From Pseudomonas chlororaphis subsp. chlororaphis (GTDB lineage Bacteria > Pseudomonadota > Gammaproteobacteria > Pseudomonadales > Pseudomonadaceae), in the NCBI RefSeq assembly GCF_003945765.1, contig NZ_CP027712.1, positions 4,092,001-4,156,000 on the forward strand: DNA of 64,000 nucleotides, read 5' to 3'. Made by a program: the position numbers and the translations under genes. The notes beneath the pieces were generated by a model, which was given only the letters and a program-made list of their open reading frames with translations, was not told the DNA's origin and searched no databases. Shown piece after piece: positions 1 to 9,543 of the stretch; within the stretch, counting starts at the first letter, position 1; each line of letters opens with the position of its first letter.

Positions 1-1
1 G

Positions 2-838
2 ACCCTGGCCAGCATCGAGACCGGCCCCGAGGGCGCCGCGCCGCGCATCGAGCAGTTGTTCTTCGGCCTCACCGGGCCCAACGGCCCGCTGCCGCTGCAC
101 CTGACCGAATACGCCCGCGATCGCCAGCGCAACAACGACGACGCCAGCTTCACGCGCTTTCTCGACGTGTTCAATCACCGCTTGCTGTGCCTGTTCTACC
201 GCGCCTGGGCCGAAGCGCGGCCGACCGTCAGCCATGACCGCCCCGCCCACGACTACTGGTCGATGCGCCTGGCCGCGCTGTCCGGGCGGGGCATGACCAG
301 CCTGCTCGGCCAGGGCCCGATCGCCGACTCGGCGCGCTACCACTTCACCGGCCACCTGGCGGCGCAAACCCGTTACCCGGACGGCTTGCGCGCCATCCTG
401 GAAGACTATTTCGGCGTGCCGGTGAGCATCGAGGAATACGTCGGCCAGTGGTTGGAGCTGCCGCAGCGCAGCCAGCTGGGCGTGGCGCTCTGCTCGCTCG
501 GCAGCGACCTGAGCCTGGGCACCCACGTCTGGGATCGCCAGCATAAATTCCGCATCCGCCTGGGGCCTTTGAGCCTGGAGCAATACCGCCGCCTGCTGCC
601 TGGCCAGGAAAGCTTCGGCGAACTGGCCGCCTGGGTCGCCGAGTACCAGGGCGAGGAGCTGGATTGGGAAGTCAATCTGCTGCTGCGGCACCAGGAAGTG
701 CCGCGCATCGATCTCGACGGCCAGACCCGCCTGGGCTTCGACACCTGGCTCGGCAGCCCGTCGACGGATGCCGGCGACCTGCTGCTGGCCCGCGAATACG
801 CCAGCCATACCACCCTCCTCAAGGAGCCGCGATCATGA
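2..838 (+). CDS. tssG: T6SS baseplate protein TssG (5' end cut by window)
   Basis: TssG is a subunit of the T6SS baseplate wedge, in the cytoplasm, working with TssE, TssF and TssK. The frame is open from base 2, so the N-terminus lies outside the window; about 278 residues are visible against roughly 330 for the family. The visible start holds the family hallmark FGLTGPNGPLPLHLTEY. The stop overlaps the ATG of the ClpV gene (ATGA), as expected in one operon. An internal TTG at 56 is not a credible start because the reading frame and the conserved sequence continue upstream of it. Identification is confident from the motif and the clpV/vgrG context. Confidence 0.93.
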   Translation, partial: TLASIETGPEGAAPRIEQLFFGLTGPNGPLPLHLTEYARDRQRNNDDASFTRFLDVFNHRLLCLFYRAWAEARPTVSHDRPAHDYWSMRLAALSGRGMTSLLGQGPIADSARYHFTGHLAAQTRYPDGLRAILEDYFGVPVSIEEYVGQWLELPQRSQLGVALCSLGSDLSLGTHVWDRQHKFRIRLGPLSLEQYRRLLPGQESFGELAAWVAEYQGEELDWEVNLLLRHQEVPRIDLDGQTRLGFDTWLGSPSTDAGDLLLAREYASHTTLLKEPRS

Positions 839-3558
839 GTGAGATCAGCCGCGCCGCGCTGTTCGGCAAGTTGAACAGCCCGGCCTACAAGGCCATCGAA
901 GCCGCCACCGTGTTCTGCAAACTGCGCGGCAACCCCTATGTGGAACTGGTGCATTGGCTGCATCAGCTCCTGCAATTGCAGGACTCTGACCTGCACCGCC
1001 TGGTCCGCCAGTTCAGCCTCGACCCGGCGCGCCTGTCCAGGGATATCACCGACGCCCTGGACCGCCTGCCGCGCGGCTCGACCTCGATCACCGACTTGTC
1101 CTTGCAGGTCGAGGAAGCCGCGGAGCGCGGCTGGGTCTATGGCAGTTTGCTGTTCGGCGAGAGCCAGGTGCGCAGCGCCTACCTGGTCGTCGGCATGCTC
1201 AAGACACCGAGCCTGCGCCACGCCCTCTCGGCCATCTCCCGCGAGTTCGAGAAGATCAAGGTGGAGCACCTGATCGAGCGCTTCGACGAATACCTCGGCG
1301 ACTCGCCGGAAAACGGCCTGGCCGCCAGCGACGGTTTCAACGCCACCGCCGCGCCGGGCGAAGCGAGCGGCGCCCTGGCGCCCAGCGCGCTGGGCAAGCA
1401 GGAGGCGCTCAAGCGCTTTACTGTCGACCTCACCGAACAGGCCCGCAGCGGCAAACTCGACCCCATAGTCGGGCGCGACGAGGAGATTCGCCAACTGGTC
1501 GACATCCTCATGCGCCGCCGGCAGAACAACCCCATCCTCACCGGCGAAGCCGGGGTCGGCAAGACCGCGGTGGTCGAGGGCTTCGCCCTGCGTATCGTCG
1601 CCGGCGACGTGCCGCCGAGCCTCAAGGACGTCGAACTGCGCACCCTGGACGTCGGCCTGCTGCAAGCCGGCGCGAGCATGAAGGGCGAATTCGAACAGCG
1701 CCTGCGCCAGGTCATCGAGGATGTGCAGGCCTCGCCCAAGCCGATCATTCTGTTTATCGACGAGGCCCATACCCTGGTCGGCGCCGGCGGCGCGGCCGGT
1801 ACCGGCGATGCCGCCAACCTGCTCAAGCCGGCCCTGGCCCGTGGCACCCTGCGCACCGTGGCGGCAACCACCTGGGCCGAATACAAAAAGCACATCGAGA
1901 AGGACCCGGCCCTGACCCGGCGCTTCCAGGTGGTGCAGGTCGACGAGCCGTCCGAGGCCAAGGCGATCCTGATGATGCGCGGCGTCGCCTCGACCATGGA
2001 GCAGCACCACAAGGTGCAGATCCTCGACGAGGCGCTGGAGGCCTCGGTCAAGCTGTCGCACCGTTATATTCCGGCCCGGCAGCTGCCGGACAAATCGGTG
2101 AGCCTGCTCGACACCGCCTGCGCGCGGGTCGCCATCAGCCTGCATGCGGTACCGGCGCAAGTGGACGACAGCCGCCGACGCATCGAGGCGCTGAGCACCG
2201 AGCAGGCGATCATCGGCCGCGAGCAGGCCATTGGCATCGCCATCGGTACTCGCCAGCAGGAGGTCGAGGCGGCCCTCGCCGAGGAACGCCAACGCCTGGC
2301 GACCCTGGAAGGTCGCTGGAGCGAAGAGAAAGCCCTGGTCGATGAACTGCTGGCGACCCGCGCCACCCTGCGCGCCGCCGCCGAACCGCTGGACGACAGC
2401 GGTAGCGAGGCCGATACGCCATCGCCACAGCTGGCTGAAGCCGAACGCATGGCATTGCGCGACAAGCTCAACGACCTGCAGAGCCGCCTCGCCACCTTGC
2501 AGGGCGAAAGCCCGTTGATCCTGCCCACCGTGGATTACCAGGCGGTGGCCGCGGTGGTCGCCGACTGGACCGGCATCCCGGTCGGGCGCATGGCGCGCAA
2601 CGAAATCGACACCGTGCTCAGGCTCGACGAGCACATGAAAAAACGCATCATCGGCCAGGACCATGCCCTGGCGATGATCGCCAAGCGCATCCAGACCTCC
2701 CGCGCCGGGCTGGACAACCCCAGCAAACCGATTGGCGTGTTCCTCCTCGCCGGCACCTCGGGCGTGGGCAAGACCGAAACCGCCCTGGCCCTGGCCGAGG
2801 CCCTGTACGGCGGCGAGCAGAACATCATCACCATCAACATGAGCGAGTTCCAGGAGGCGCACACCGTCTCCACCCTCAAGGGCGCCCCGCCCGGCTATGT
2901 CGGTTACGGCGAAGGCGGCGTGCTGACCGAGGCGGTGCGGCGCAAACCCTACAGCGTGGTGTTGCTGGACGAGGTGGAAAAGGCCCACCCGGACGTGCAC
3001 GAAATCTTCTTCCAGGTGTTCGACAAGGGGGTGATGGAGGACGGCGAAGGCCGCCTGATCGACTTCAAGAACTGCCTGATCCTGCTCACCACCAATGCCG
3101 GCACCGAGATGATCGCCAGCCTGTGCCGTGACCCACAACGGCTGCCCGATCCCGATGCCATCGCCAAGGCGCTGCGCGAGCCGTTGCTCCAGGTATTCCC
3201 GCCGGCCCTGCTCGGGCGCCTGGTGACCGTCCCCTACTACCCGCTGAGCGACGAGATGCTCAAGGCCATCACCCGCCTGCAACTGGAACGGATCAAGCGG
3301 CGCGTGGAAAGCGGGCACAAGGTGCCCTTCGCCTACGACGACAGCGTGGTCGACCTGATCGTCTCGCGCTGCACCGAGATCGAGAGCGGCGGACGGATGA
3401 TCGACGCCATCCTGACCAATACCCTGTTGCCGGAGATGAGCCGGGAGTTTCTCACCCGCATGCTCGAGGGCAAGCCGCTGGCGGGCGTGCGCATCAGCCA
3501 ACGGGACAATGCGCTGCATTACGCATTCGACCCGCATGTTGGCGAGACGACCGACTGA
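835..3558 (+). CDS. clpV: T6SS AAA+ ATPase ClpV/TssH
   Basis: ClpV is a hexameric AAA+ unfoldase that disassembles the contracted TssB/TssC sheath so that it can be reused. The 907-residue length fits the family. It has an N-terminal Clp-N-like domain, a first ATPase domain with Walker A GEAGVGKTAV and Walker B ILFIDEAH, a middle coiled-coil region around residues 440-540, a second ATPase domain with Walker A GTSGVGKTET and Walker B VVLLDEVEKAH, and a C-terminal ClpB-D2 small domain. The ATG at 835 was chosen over longer in-frame starts because it overlaps the tssG stop and begins at the conserved N-terminus MSEISRAALFGKL. It is the second visible gene of the T6SS operon. Confidence 0.96.
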   Translation: MSEISRAALFGKLNSPAYKAIEAATVFCKLRGNPYVELVHWLHQLLQLQDSDLHRLVRQFSLDPARLSRDITDALDRLPRGSTSITDLSLQVEEAAERGWVYGSLLFGESQVRSAYLVVGMLKTPSLRHALSAISREFEKIKVEHLIERFDEYLGDSPENGLAASDGFNATAAPGEASGALAPSALGKQEALKRFTVDLTEQARSGKLDPIVGRDEEIRQLVDILMRRRQNNPILTGEAGVGKTAVVEGFALRIVAGDVPPSLKDVELRTLDVGLLQAGASMKGEFEQRLRQVIEDVQASPKPIILFIDEAHTLVGAGGAAGTGDAANLLKPALARGTLRTVAATTWAEYKKHIEKDPALTRRFQVVQVDEPSEAKAILMMRGVASTMEQHHKVQILDEALEASVKLSHRYIPARQLPDKSVSLLDTACARVAISLHAVPAQVDDSRRRIEALSTEQAIIGREQAIGIAIGTRQQEVEAALAEERQRLATLEGRWSEEKALVDELLATRATLRAAAEPLDDSGSEADTPSPQLAEAERMALRDKLNDLQSRLATLQGESPLILPTVDYQAVAAVVADWTGIPVGRMARNEIDTVLRLDEHMKKRIIGQDHALAMIAKRIQTSRAGLDNPSKPIGVFLLAGTSGVGKTETALALAEALYGGEQNIITINMSEFQEAHTVSTLKGAPPGYVGYGEGGVLTEAVRRKPYSVVLLDEVEKAHPDVHEIFFQVFDKGVMEDGEGRLIDFKNCLILLTTNAGTEMIASLCRDPQRLPDPDAIAKALREPLLQVFPPALLGRLVTVPYYPLSDEMLKAITRLQLERIKRRVESGHKVPFAYDDSVVDLIVSRCTEIESGGRMIDAILTNTLLPEMSREFLTRMLEGKPLAGVRISQRDNALHYAFDPHVGETTD

Positions 3559-3588
3559 CGCCCGAACGCGAGCCGGAGGAAGCCGTTT

Positions 3589-5814
3589 ATGGCAATCACG
3601 CAAAGCACCCGCCTGGTGCAGGTCGACAGCCCCCTCGGCGGCGAGGTCCTGCTGTTGCAGAGCATGGAAGGCAGCGAGGAGCTGGGGCGATTGTTCCATT
3701 ACGAACTGGACCTCACGTCCGAAGACCGGGCGATCAAGTTCGACCAGTTGCTGGGCAAGCCGATGGGCCTGACCCTGGAGCTGCACGGCGGCGGCAAACG
3801 CTATTTCCACGGGATTGCCTGCGGCTGCCGGCAACTGACCGGCCACGGCCAGTTCGCCGGTTATCGGGTCAGCCTGCGGCCCTGGTTCTGGCTGCTCACG
3901 CGCACCTCGGACTGCCGGATTTTCCAGAACAAGACGGTGCCGGACATCATCAAGCAGGTGTTCCGCGACCTCGGTTTCTCCGATTTCGAAGACAACCTGA
4001 GCGGCAGTTACCGCGAGTGGGAATACTGCGTGCAATACCGCGAAACCAGCTTCGACTTCATCAGCCGGCTGATGGAGCAGGAAGGCATCTACTACTACTT
4101 CCGCCATGAGAAAGCGCGGCATGTCCTGGTGCTGGCCGACGCCTACGGCGCCCACTCGACGGTGGCCGACTACGCTTCGGTGCCCTTCTACCCGCCCGAT
4201 CAGCAGATGCGCGAGCGCGACCACTTCTACGACTGGCAACTGGCGCGGGAAGTCCAGCCGGGCTCGCTGGCGTTGAACGACTACGACTTCCAGCGCCCCG
4301 GCGCCAGCCTCGAAGTGCGCTCCAGCGTGTCGCGCAGCCACAGCAACGGCGACCATCCGCTCTACGACTACCCGGGCGAATACGTCCAGAGCAAGGATGG
4401 CGAGCATTACGCACGCACCCGTATCCAGGCCATTCACAGCCAGTTCGAGCGCGTGCAGTTGCGCGGTCGCGCGCGTGGCCTGGGCTGCGGGCATCTGTTC
4501 AAGCTGACCGGCTACGAGCGCGCCGACCAGAATCGCGAATACCTGGTGGTGGTCGCACGCTATCAGATCCGCCAGGAGCTTTATGAAAGCGGGCAACTGG
4601 ACCTGGCCGAGCAGTTCACCAGCGAACTGGACTGCATGGATGCCAGCCAGGCCTTCCGCCCCCTGCCCCTGACGCCCCTGCCGATTGTCCGCGGGCCGCA
4701 GACCGCCAGGGTGGTAGGCCCCGCTGGCGAGGAGATCTGGACCGACCAGTATGGCCGGGTCAAGGTGCATTTCTATTGGGATCGCCACGACCAGTCCAAC
4801 GAAAACAGCTCCTGCTGGATGCGCGTGTCACAGGCCTGGGCCGGCAAGAACTGGGGGTCGGTGCAGATCCCGCGGATCGGCCAGGAAGTGATCGTCAGTT
4901 TCCTCGAAGGCGACCCGGATCGCCCGATCATCACTGGCCGGGTCTATAACGCCGAACAGACCGTGCCCTACGAGCTGCCGGCCAATGCCACCCAGAGCGG
5001 GGTGAAAAGCCGCTCGAGCAAAGAGGGCTCGCCCGCCAACTTCAATGAAATCCGCATGGAGGACAAGAAAGGCGCGGAGCAGTTGTTCATTCACGCCGAG
5101 AAGAACCAGGACATCGAGGTCGAGAACGACGAGACCCACTGGGTCGGCCACGACCGCAGCAAGACCATCGACAACGACGAGACCGTGCACGTCAAACACG
5201 ACCGCACCGAAACCGTCGATAACAACGAAACCATCACCATCGGCGTGGATCGCAAGGAAAAGGTCGGCAATAACGAGACCATCTCCATCGGTGTGAACCG
5301 TACCGAGGATGTCGGCAGCGACGAGAAAATCACCATCGGCGCCAACCGCACCGAGAAGGTGGGCAACAACGAGACCATCACCATCGGCGCGGACCGCACG
5401 GAAAAGGTCGGTGCCAACGAAACCATCAGCATCGTCAGCAACCGCACCGAGGACGTGGGCGGCAACGAGACCATCGACATCACCGGCAACCGCAACGAAA
5501 CGGTCAAGGGCAACGAAGGTATCGAGATCAACGGCAACCAGAGCACCCAGATCGGCCAGAACGAATCCCGCGACGTATCCCAGAACCGCACCACCAACAT
5601 CCAGCAGAACGACAGCCTGGACGTCGGCAAGAACTTCTCCCTCACCGCCGGCGACTCCATCACCCTGACCACGGGCGCGGCCAGCATCACCATGAAGAAG
5701 GACGGCACCATCATGATTCGCGGCAAGGACATCACCATCGACGGCTCCGGCGCCATCAACATCAAGGCCAACCGGAACGTGGTGGTCAAGGGCCAGAAGA
5801 TCCTGCAGAACTAG
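3589..5814 (+). CDS. vgrG: T6SS spike protein VgrG (TssI)
   Basis: VgrG forms the trimeric puncturing tip on the Hcp tube and carries PAAR-type effectors. The 741-residue protein has the gp27/gp5-like phage-spike core, including the conserved YCVQYRETSFDFISRLMEQEGI segment (broken here as YCVQYRETSF then DFISRLMEQEGI) and WMRVSQ-WAG-NWG with IPRIGQEVIVSF in the OB-fold. Residues of about 500-690 are a long run of short repeats of the form NNET-I-IG-DRTE-VG, expected to build the triple-stranded beta-helix needle. No extra enzymatic domain follows, so it is a structural carrier. It starts 30 nt after clpV with a GGAGG-like site (gccggaggaagcc) and is followed at once by the DUF6484 gene, as in P. 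aeruginosa vgrG1b. Confidence 0.95.
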   Translation: MAITQSTRLVQVDSPLGGEVLLLQSMEGSEELGRLFHYELDLTSEDRAIKFDQLLGKPMGLTLELHGGGKRYFHGIACGCRQLTGHGQFAGYRVSLRPWFWLLTRTSDCRIFQNKTVPDIIKQVFRDLGFSDFEDNLSGSYREWEYCVQYRETSFDFISRLMEQEGIYYYFRHEKARHVLVLADAYGAHSTVADYASVPFYPPDQQMRERDHFYDWQLAREVQPGSLALNDYDFQRPGASLEVRSSVSRSHSNGDHPLYDYPGEYVQSKDGEHYARTRIQAIHSQFERVQLRGRARGLGCGHLFKLTGYERADQNREYLVVVARYQIRQELYESGQLDLAEQFTSELDCMDASQAFRPLPLTPLPIVRGPQTARVVGPAGEEIWTDQYGRVKVHFYWDRHDQSNENSSCWMRVSQAWAGKNWGSVQIPRIGQEVIVSFLEGDPDRPIITGRVYNAEQTVPYELPANATQSGVKSRSSKEGSPANFNEIRMEDKKGAEQLFIHAEKNQDIEVENDETHWVGHDRSKTIDNDETVHVKHDRTETVDNNETITIGVDRKEKVGNNETISIGVNRTEDVGSDEKITIGANRTEKVGNNETITIGADRTEKVGANETISIVSNRTEDVGGNETIDITGNRNETVKGNEGIEINGNQSTQIGQNESRDVSQNRTTNIQQNDSLDVGKNFSLTAGDSITLTTGAASITMKKDGTIMIRGKDITIDGSGAINIKANRNVVVKGQKILQN

Positions 5815-5832
5815 CACAGTGGAGGTGTGTAT

Positions 5833-6279
5833 ATGACGGTCCAGCACCCGCTACCCATACAGGCCCGCATCGACGCAGTGGTCATCGGCACCCTGCTCGA
5901 GCTGCCGCACGCCAGCGCGCCCAGGGTCGTTTACCCGGGTTGCCCGGATGCCAGCGGCGTCGTTGCCCGCTGCACCGCGCTGCTGGGGCCCGCGGATATC
6001 GGCGGCCAGGTGGCGCTGATGTTCGAAGGCGGCGACCCGGCTTGCCCCTTGGTGATCGGCCGCCTGCTCGGCGCGGACGCCCCGCCCGAGCCAGCCGCCA
6101 GCGTGCGGCTGGACGAGCAGTGCCTGGAACTGAGCGCCGAACGCGAAATCGTGCTGCGTTGCGGCAAGGCCAGCATCACCCTGACCCGCGCGGGCAAAGT
6201 GATCATCCAGGGCGCCTACCTGTCCAGCCGCTCCAGCGGGGTCAACCGCATCAAGGGCGGTTCGGTGCAGATCAACTAG
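5833..6279 (+). CDS. DUF6484 domain protein, VgrG-linked
   Basis: This small protein (148 residues) is encoded right behind vgrG and ahead of the DUF2169 gene, the place taken by DUF6484 proteins in vgrG1b-type loci. It has a beta-rich N-terminal OB-like part and a C-terminal stretch ASITLTRAGKVIIQGAY followed by LSSRSSGVNRIKGGSVQIN, which resembles the end of VgrG-like gp5 domains. The ATG at 5833 lies 7 nt after GGAGG; the upstream GTG at 5827 would be too close to that site. Its role is unknown; it probably helps assemble the effector on the spike. A degraded second copy exists at about 10.44-10.75 kb. Confidence 0.8.
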   Translation: MTVQHPLPIQARIDAVVIGTLLELPHASAPRVVYPGCPDASGVVARCTALLGPADIGGQVALMFEGGDPACPLVIGRLLGADAPPEPAASVRLDEQCLELSAEREIVLRCGKASITLTRAGKVIIQGAYLSSRSSGVNRIKGGSVQIN

Positions 6280-6294
6280 ACAGGTATCCGGCCT

Positions 6295-7407
6295 ATGGAA
6301 CTGCTCAACGCCAGCCAACTGCTTGCGGCCTATACCCAGGGCCTGGCGCCCGATGGCCGCGAATCCCTGGTGGTGGTGGCCAAGGGCACGTTCAACCTGC
6401 CCCTGGACGGCCGCGCGGCCACCCTCGCCGACACCCAGCAACCGCTGCTGATGGCCGACACCTTCCTCGGCGAGCCCGGCCTCAGCGCGCCGCTGCAGGA
6501 AATGGACTTCGCCCCGGTCAAGCCATGCTGCGATGTGCTGGTGCGCGGCAAGGCCTACGCGCCAGGCGGGCGTCCCGTGACGCAACTGACCGCGGGCATT
6601 CGCGTCGGGCGGATGAGCAAGGCCTTTTCCGTCCTCGGTCCACGGCAATGGCAATCGGGACTGTTGGGCGTTGCTCCCGGCTTGCCGCAGCCGTTTACCG
6701 AGCAGGACATCTCCTACGCCCGGGCGTTTGGCGGCAGCCATCCGATCGCCAACGACCCCCAATTGCGCCACTGCTACCTGGACAATCCGATCGGTTGCGG
6801 CTGGTACCCACGCAGCGCCGACAGTGCCGACATCGTCGGCATGCCGATGCCGAGCACCGAGGAGCTGGGCAAACCTATCGACAGTCCCTCTGGCGACTTC
6901 CGCCCCATGGCCCTCGGCCCCCTCGGCCGTGGCTGGCCGCAACGCGCCCGCTTCGCCGGCACCTACGACGAGGCCTGGCTGGCCGACTGCTTTCCCTTTC
7001 TGCCGGCGGATTTCGACCACCGCTACTTTCAGGCGGCCCCTGAGGATCAGCAGACCCACTACCTGCGCGGTGGCGAGGATGTGCTGTTGCTCAACCTCAC
7101 GCCCCAGGAGCGCGCGGGCTTTCGCATTCCCCAGATGGAGGTGCCGGTGACCTTCTTTCTGAAAAAAGGCGGCCATGAAACCGTGCAGGCGGTGATCGAC
7201 ACCCTGCTGATCGACACCGACACGCAACGCGTCGAGATCACCTGGCGCACCAGTCGCCCGCTCAAGCGCAACCTGTTCGAAATCGCCCAGGTACTGGTCG
7301 GCACCATGTCCACGGGCTGGTGGCGCGCCCGCGAACTGGGCAAGGATTACTACCCGTCGCTGTCGGCCCTGGTGAAAGCCAAACGCACGCCAGAGGAGAC
7401 GCCCTGA
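6295..7407 (+). CDS. DUF2169 family T6SS accessory protein (cassette 1)
   Basis: DUF2169 proteins accompany DUF4150 PAAR-like effectors and are thought to act as adaptors or chaperones that load them on VgrG. The 370-residue protein contains family patterns such as the GEPG turn near residue 60, YARAFGG around residues 140-146, GFRIPQMEVPV and the ending RRxxFE-type segment KRNLFEIAQVLVGT. It lies 15 nt after the DUF6484 gene, and its stop overlaps the ATG of the ketosynthase-like gene (TGATG), so the cassette is one translational unit. A second DUF2169 gene at 10.77 kb is clearly paralogous (the two start MELLNAS and MELLNTT). Confidence 0.85.
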   Translation: MELLNASQLLAAYTQGLAPDGRESLVVVAKGTFNLPLDGRAATLADTQQPLLMADTFLGEPGLSAPLQEMDFAPVKPCCDVLVRGKAYAPGGRPVTQLTAGIRVGRMSKAFSVLGPRQWQSGLLGVAPGLPQPFTEQDISYARAFGGSHPIANDPQLRHCYLDNPIGCGWYPRSADSADIVGMPMPSTEELGKPIDSPSGDFRPMALGPLGRGWPQRARFAGTYDEAWLADCFPFLPADFDHRYFQAAPEDQQTHYLRGGEDVLLLNLTPQERAGFRIPQMEVPVTFFLKKGGHETVQAVIDTLLIDTDTQRVEITWRTSRPLKRNLFEIAQVLVGTMSTGWWRARELGKDYYPSLSALVKAKRTPEETP

Positions 7408-8444
7408 TGGCCGAGCTGTGCATCATCGGTTCCGGCATGGTCAGCGCCGTCGGCCTGAGCGCCCCCGCGAGCTGCGCGGCGATCCGTTGCGCTATCGATA
7501 ACTTTCAGGAAACCCGCTTTATCGACCAGGGCGGCGAATGGCTGATCGCTGCCAGCGTGCCCCTGGAACAGCCCTGGCGCGGGCGCAGCAAGCTGATCAA
7601 GATGGCGGCGCGGGCCATCGCCGAGGCGCTGCAGGGCACGCCGGGCGTCGACCCGGAGCAAACCCCGCTGCTGCTCGGGGTGGCGGAGGCCGACCGCCCC
7701 GGCCGTCTCGACGGCCTGGACCTCAGCCTGCTGCACGACATTGAACATGAGTTGGGCCTGCGTTTTCATGGCAGCTCCAATGTCATTGCCCGTGGCCGGG
7801 TCAGCGGCGCGGTCGCCCTGCTCAATGCGCGCAAACTGATTTACCAGCAAGGCCATCGCCATGTGCTGATCGCCGGCGTCGACTCCTTCCTGAGCGGAGC
7901 GACCCTGGCCGCCTTCGAAGAGCGCGAACGCCTGCTCACCAGCCAGAACTCCAACGGTTTTATCCCCGGCGAAGGCGCCGCCGCCGTGGTGGTCAACGCC
8001 CCGACCGCCAGCGAAACGCCACAGCTGGCCTGCATCGGCCTGGGGTTCGGCGTGGAAAAGGCCACGGTGGAGGCCGAAGACATTCCGCTGCGCGCCGACG
8101 GCCTGACCCAGGCCGTGCGCGCGGCCCTGAGCGAAGCCGGCTGCGGGCTGGAGCAGATGGATTATCGGCTCACCGACCTCTCCGGCGAGCAGTACTACTT
8201 CAAGGAAGCCTCCCTGGCCCTGAGCCGCACCCTGCGGGTGCGCAAGGAATTCTTCCACCTCTGGCACCCCGCCGACTGCATCGGCGAAGTCGGCGCCGCC
8301 ATCGGCCCGGCGATGCTCGCCGTGGCCCTGGCCGCCAGCCGCAAGGGCTATGGCGAAGGCCCGAATATCTTCTGCCACCTCGGCAACGACGCCGGCCAAC
8401 GCGCCGCCGCGCTGCTCAGCTACCAGACTGTGAGGGCCGCCTGA
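7407..8444 (+). CDS. Ketosynthase-like (thiolase fold) T6SS accessory protein, cassette 1
   Basis: This 345-residue protein has a beta-ketoacyl-synthase-like fold: an N-terminal IIGSGMVSAVGLSAPAS and a central VLIAGVDSFL strand with IPGEGAAAVVV behind it. The segment where true ketosynthases carry the nucleophilic cysteine (ACSSS-like) here reads NVIARGRVSGAVALL, so no catalytic Cys is present. It is therefore probably a non-enzymatic, structural or adaptor relative, as in the PA0098 position of P. aeruginosa. The ATG overlaps the DUF2169 stop; the stop overlaps the ATG of the effector gene. The longer in-frame start at 7320 was rejected because it lies inside the DUF2169 gene. Confidence 0.82.
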   Translation: MAELCIIGSGMVSAVGLSAPASCAAIRCAIDNFQETRFIDQGGEWLIAASVPLEQPWRGRSKLIKMAARAIAEALQGTPGVDPEQTPLLLGVAEADRPGRLDGLDLSLLHDIEHELGLRFHGSSNVIARGRVSGAVALLNARKLIYQQGHRHVLIAGVDSFLSGATLAAFEERERLLTSQNSNGFIPGEGAAAVVVNAPTASETPQLACIGLGFGVEKATVEAEDIPLRADGLTQAVRAALSEAGCGLEQMDYRLTDLSGEQYYFKEASLALSRTLRVRKEFFHLWHPADCIGEVGAAIGPAMLAVALAASRKGYGEGPNIFCHLGNDAGQRAAALLSYQTVRAA

Positions 8445-9523
8445 TGGGCAACCAGGTCTTTGCCAACAATATGGAGGTCTCCTGCAAGGCGGCCGATGGC
8501 AAGTCGGTGGCCTGCTTTCCGGATGTCTGCTTCACCCCGCCCCAGGCTCCACCGACTCCAATGGGAGTGCCCATTCCCTACCCCAATACCGGCAGGGCCA
8601 AGGACACCACCAGGGGCAGTCGGACAGTGAAGATCACCCGTAAAGAGGTGATGCTGAAGAACAAGAGTTACTTCAAGACCAGCTATGGTGACGAAGCAGG
8701 CTGTGCCCCGAAGAAGGGGGTAGTCACTAGCAAAATCAAAGGCAAGGTCTACTTCACTTCCTGGTCCATGGATGTGAAGTTCGAAGGCGAAAACGTAGTT
8801 AGAAACCTGGATATGACCACCCACAATCATGCGTCGTATCCCGGCAACACACCCACTTGGCCGTATCTCGACGAGGTTGCCGGCGGTCCGCCCGGCAAGG
8901 GCTGCGAAGACGAACGCAAGGAAGTCGAAGACAAATGCTCTGGCGAGCATGACAAAGATTGCACGAACGACGATTGCCAGCGCGCCAAGAAATGCATGCT
9001 GGTTCCTCATACCCCACGTTCGACCGAAAACCAACAGGGCTGCTGCAAAGGTGAGACGCCTCACCACTTGATCGAAGTTCATTGTTTTACCGAGGCCTCG
9101 GGGCGTTCCTCGAAAAAACGCCTGGAGGAATTCAAGAGCTATGACGATACGCGTGCACCTTGTGTCTGCGTCACTGGCTCCCGCTACAAAGAGACACATG
9201 GTCAGATGCATGCCATTCAGAACACTGCCGAGAAGGGGGCCATGGATGCCGATGGCCCACGCTCTCAGATGGGGGGCAAGGACAATGCGTGGAACTATGG
9301 CGCGGCCAAGGAAAGCGCAGTATTTGCGCATCAAAAGACCTTCCCTGCTTCGGGTAAAGACGGCAAGCCCTGTAAAAAAGAATGCCTTGAAGCTCAAATG
9401 GACAATTATCACAAACAGGTCGGCGTCACCGATAACAAGACGCCGTTGCGTGCCGACAGGTCTCCCCTCAACGACGAGCAAAAGGAATATGGCGCAGAAC
9501 AATTGATGGACCTCGATGGCTGA
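8444..9523 (+). CDS. PAAR-like DUF4150 effector with C-terminal Tox-GHH2/HNH-type nuclease-like domain (Tse7-like)
   Basis: The N-terminal 130 residues are a DUF4150 PAAR-like tip (CKAADGKSVACFPDVCFTPP; SWSMDVKFEGENV; TTHNHAS) that would sit on VgrG. The rest is a variable toxic region, Cys-rich, with TPHHLIEVHCF (His207-His208) and a later HGQMHAIQNTAEKGAMD and DNYHKQVG. A His-His pair in this setting fits the GHH/HNH-EndoVII nuclease superfamily, and the gene order matches tse7 (PA0099), a DNase effector. The nuclease assignment is inferred from this motif and from synteny. A candidate immunity gene follows after 20 nt. The start overlaps the upstream stop by one base. Confidence 0.8.
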   Translation: MGNQVFANNMEVSCKAADGKSVACFPDVCFTPPQAPPTPMGVPIPYPNTGRAKDTTRGSRTVKITRKEVMLKNKSYFKTSYGDEAGCAPKKGVVTSKIKGKVYFTSWSMDVKFEGENVVRNLDMTTHNHASYPGNTPTWPYLDEVAGGPPGKGCEDERKEVEDKCSGEHDKDCTNDDCQRAKKCMLVPHTPRSTENQQGCCKGETPHHLIEVHCFTEASGRSSKKRLEEFKSYDDTRAPCVCVTGSRYKETHGQMHAIQNTAEKGAMDADGPRSQMGGKDNAWNYGAAKESAVFAHQKTFPASGKDGKPCKKECLEAQMDNYHKQVGVTDNKTPLRADRSPLNDEQKEYGAEQLMDLDG

Positions 9524-9543
9524 GAACCTTATGGAGTACTCAT

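Noticed and set aside
406..4788. Very long open frame (1460 codons) on the minus strand opposite clpV and vgrG
   Set aside because: It is a mirror of GC-rich coding sequence on the plus strand; the translation has no known domain and crosses two certain genes.
4828..5847. Minus-strand frame with regular VDGDGLVVAD-like repeats
   Set aside because: The repeats are the antisense image of the VgrG needle repeats.
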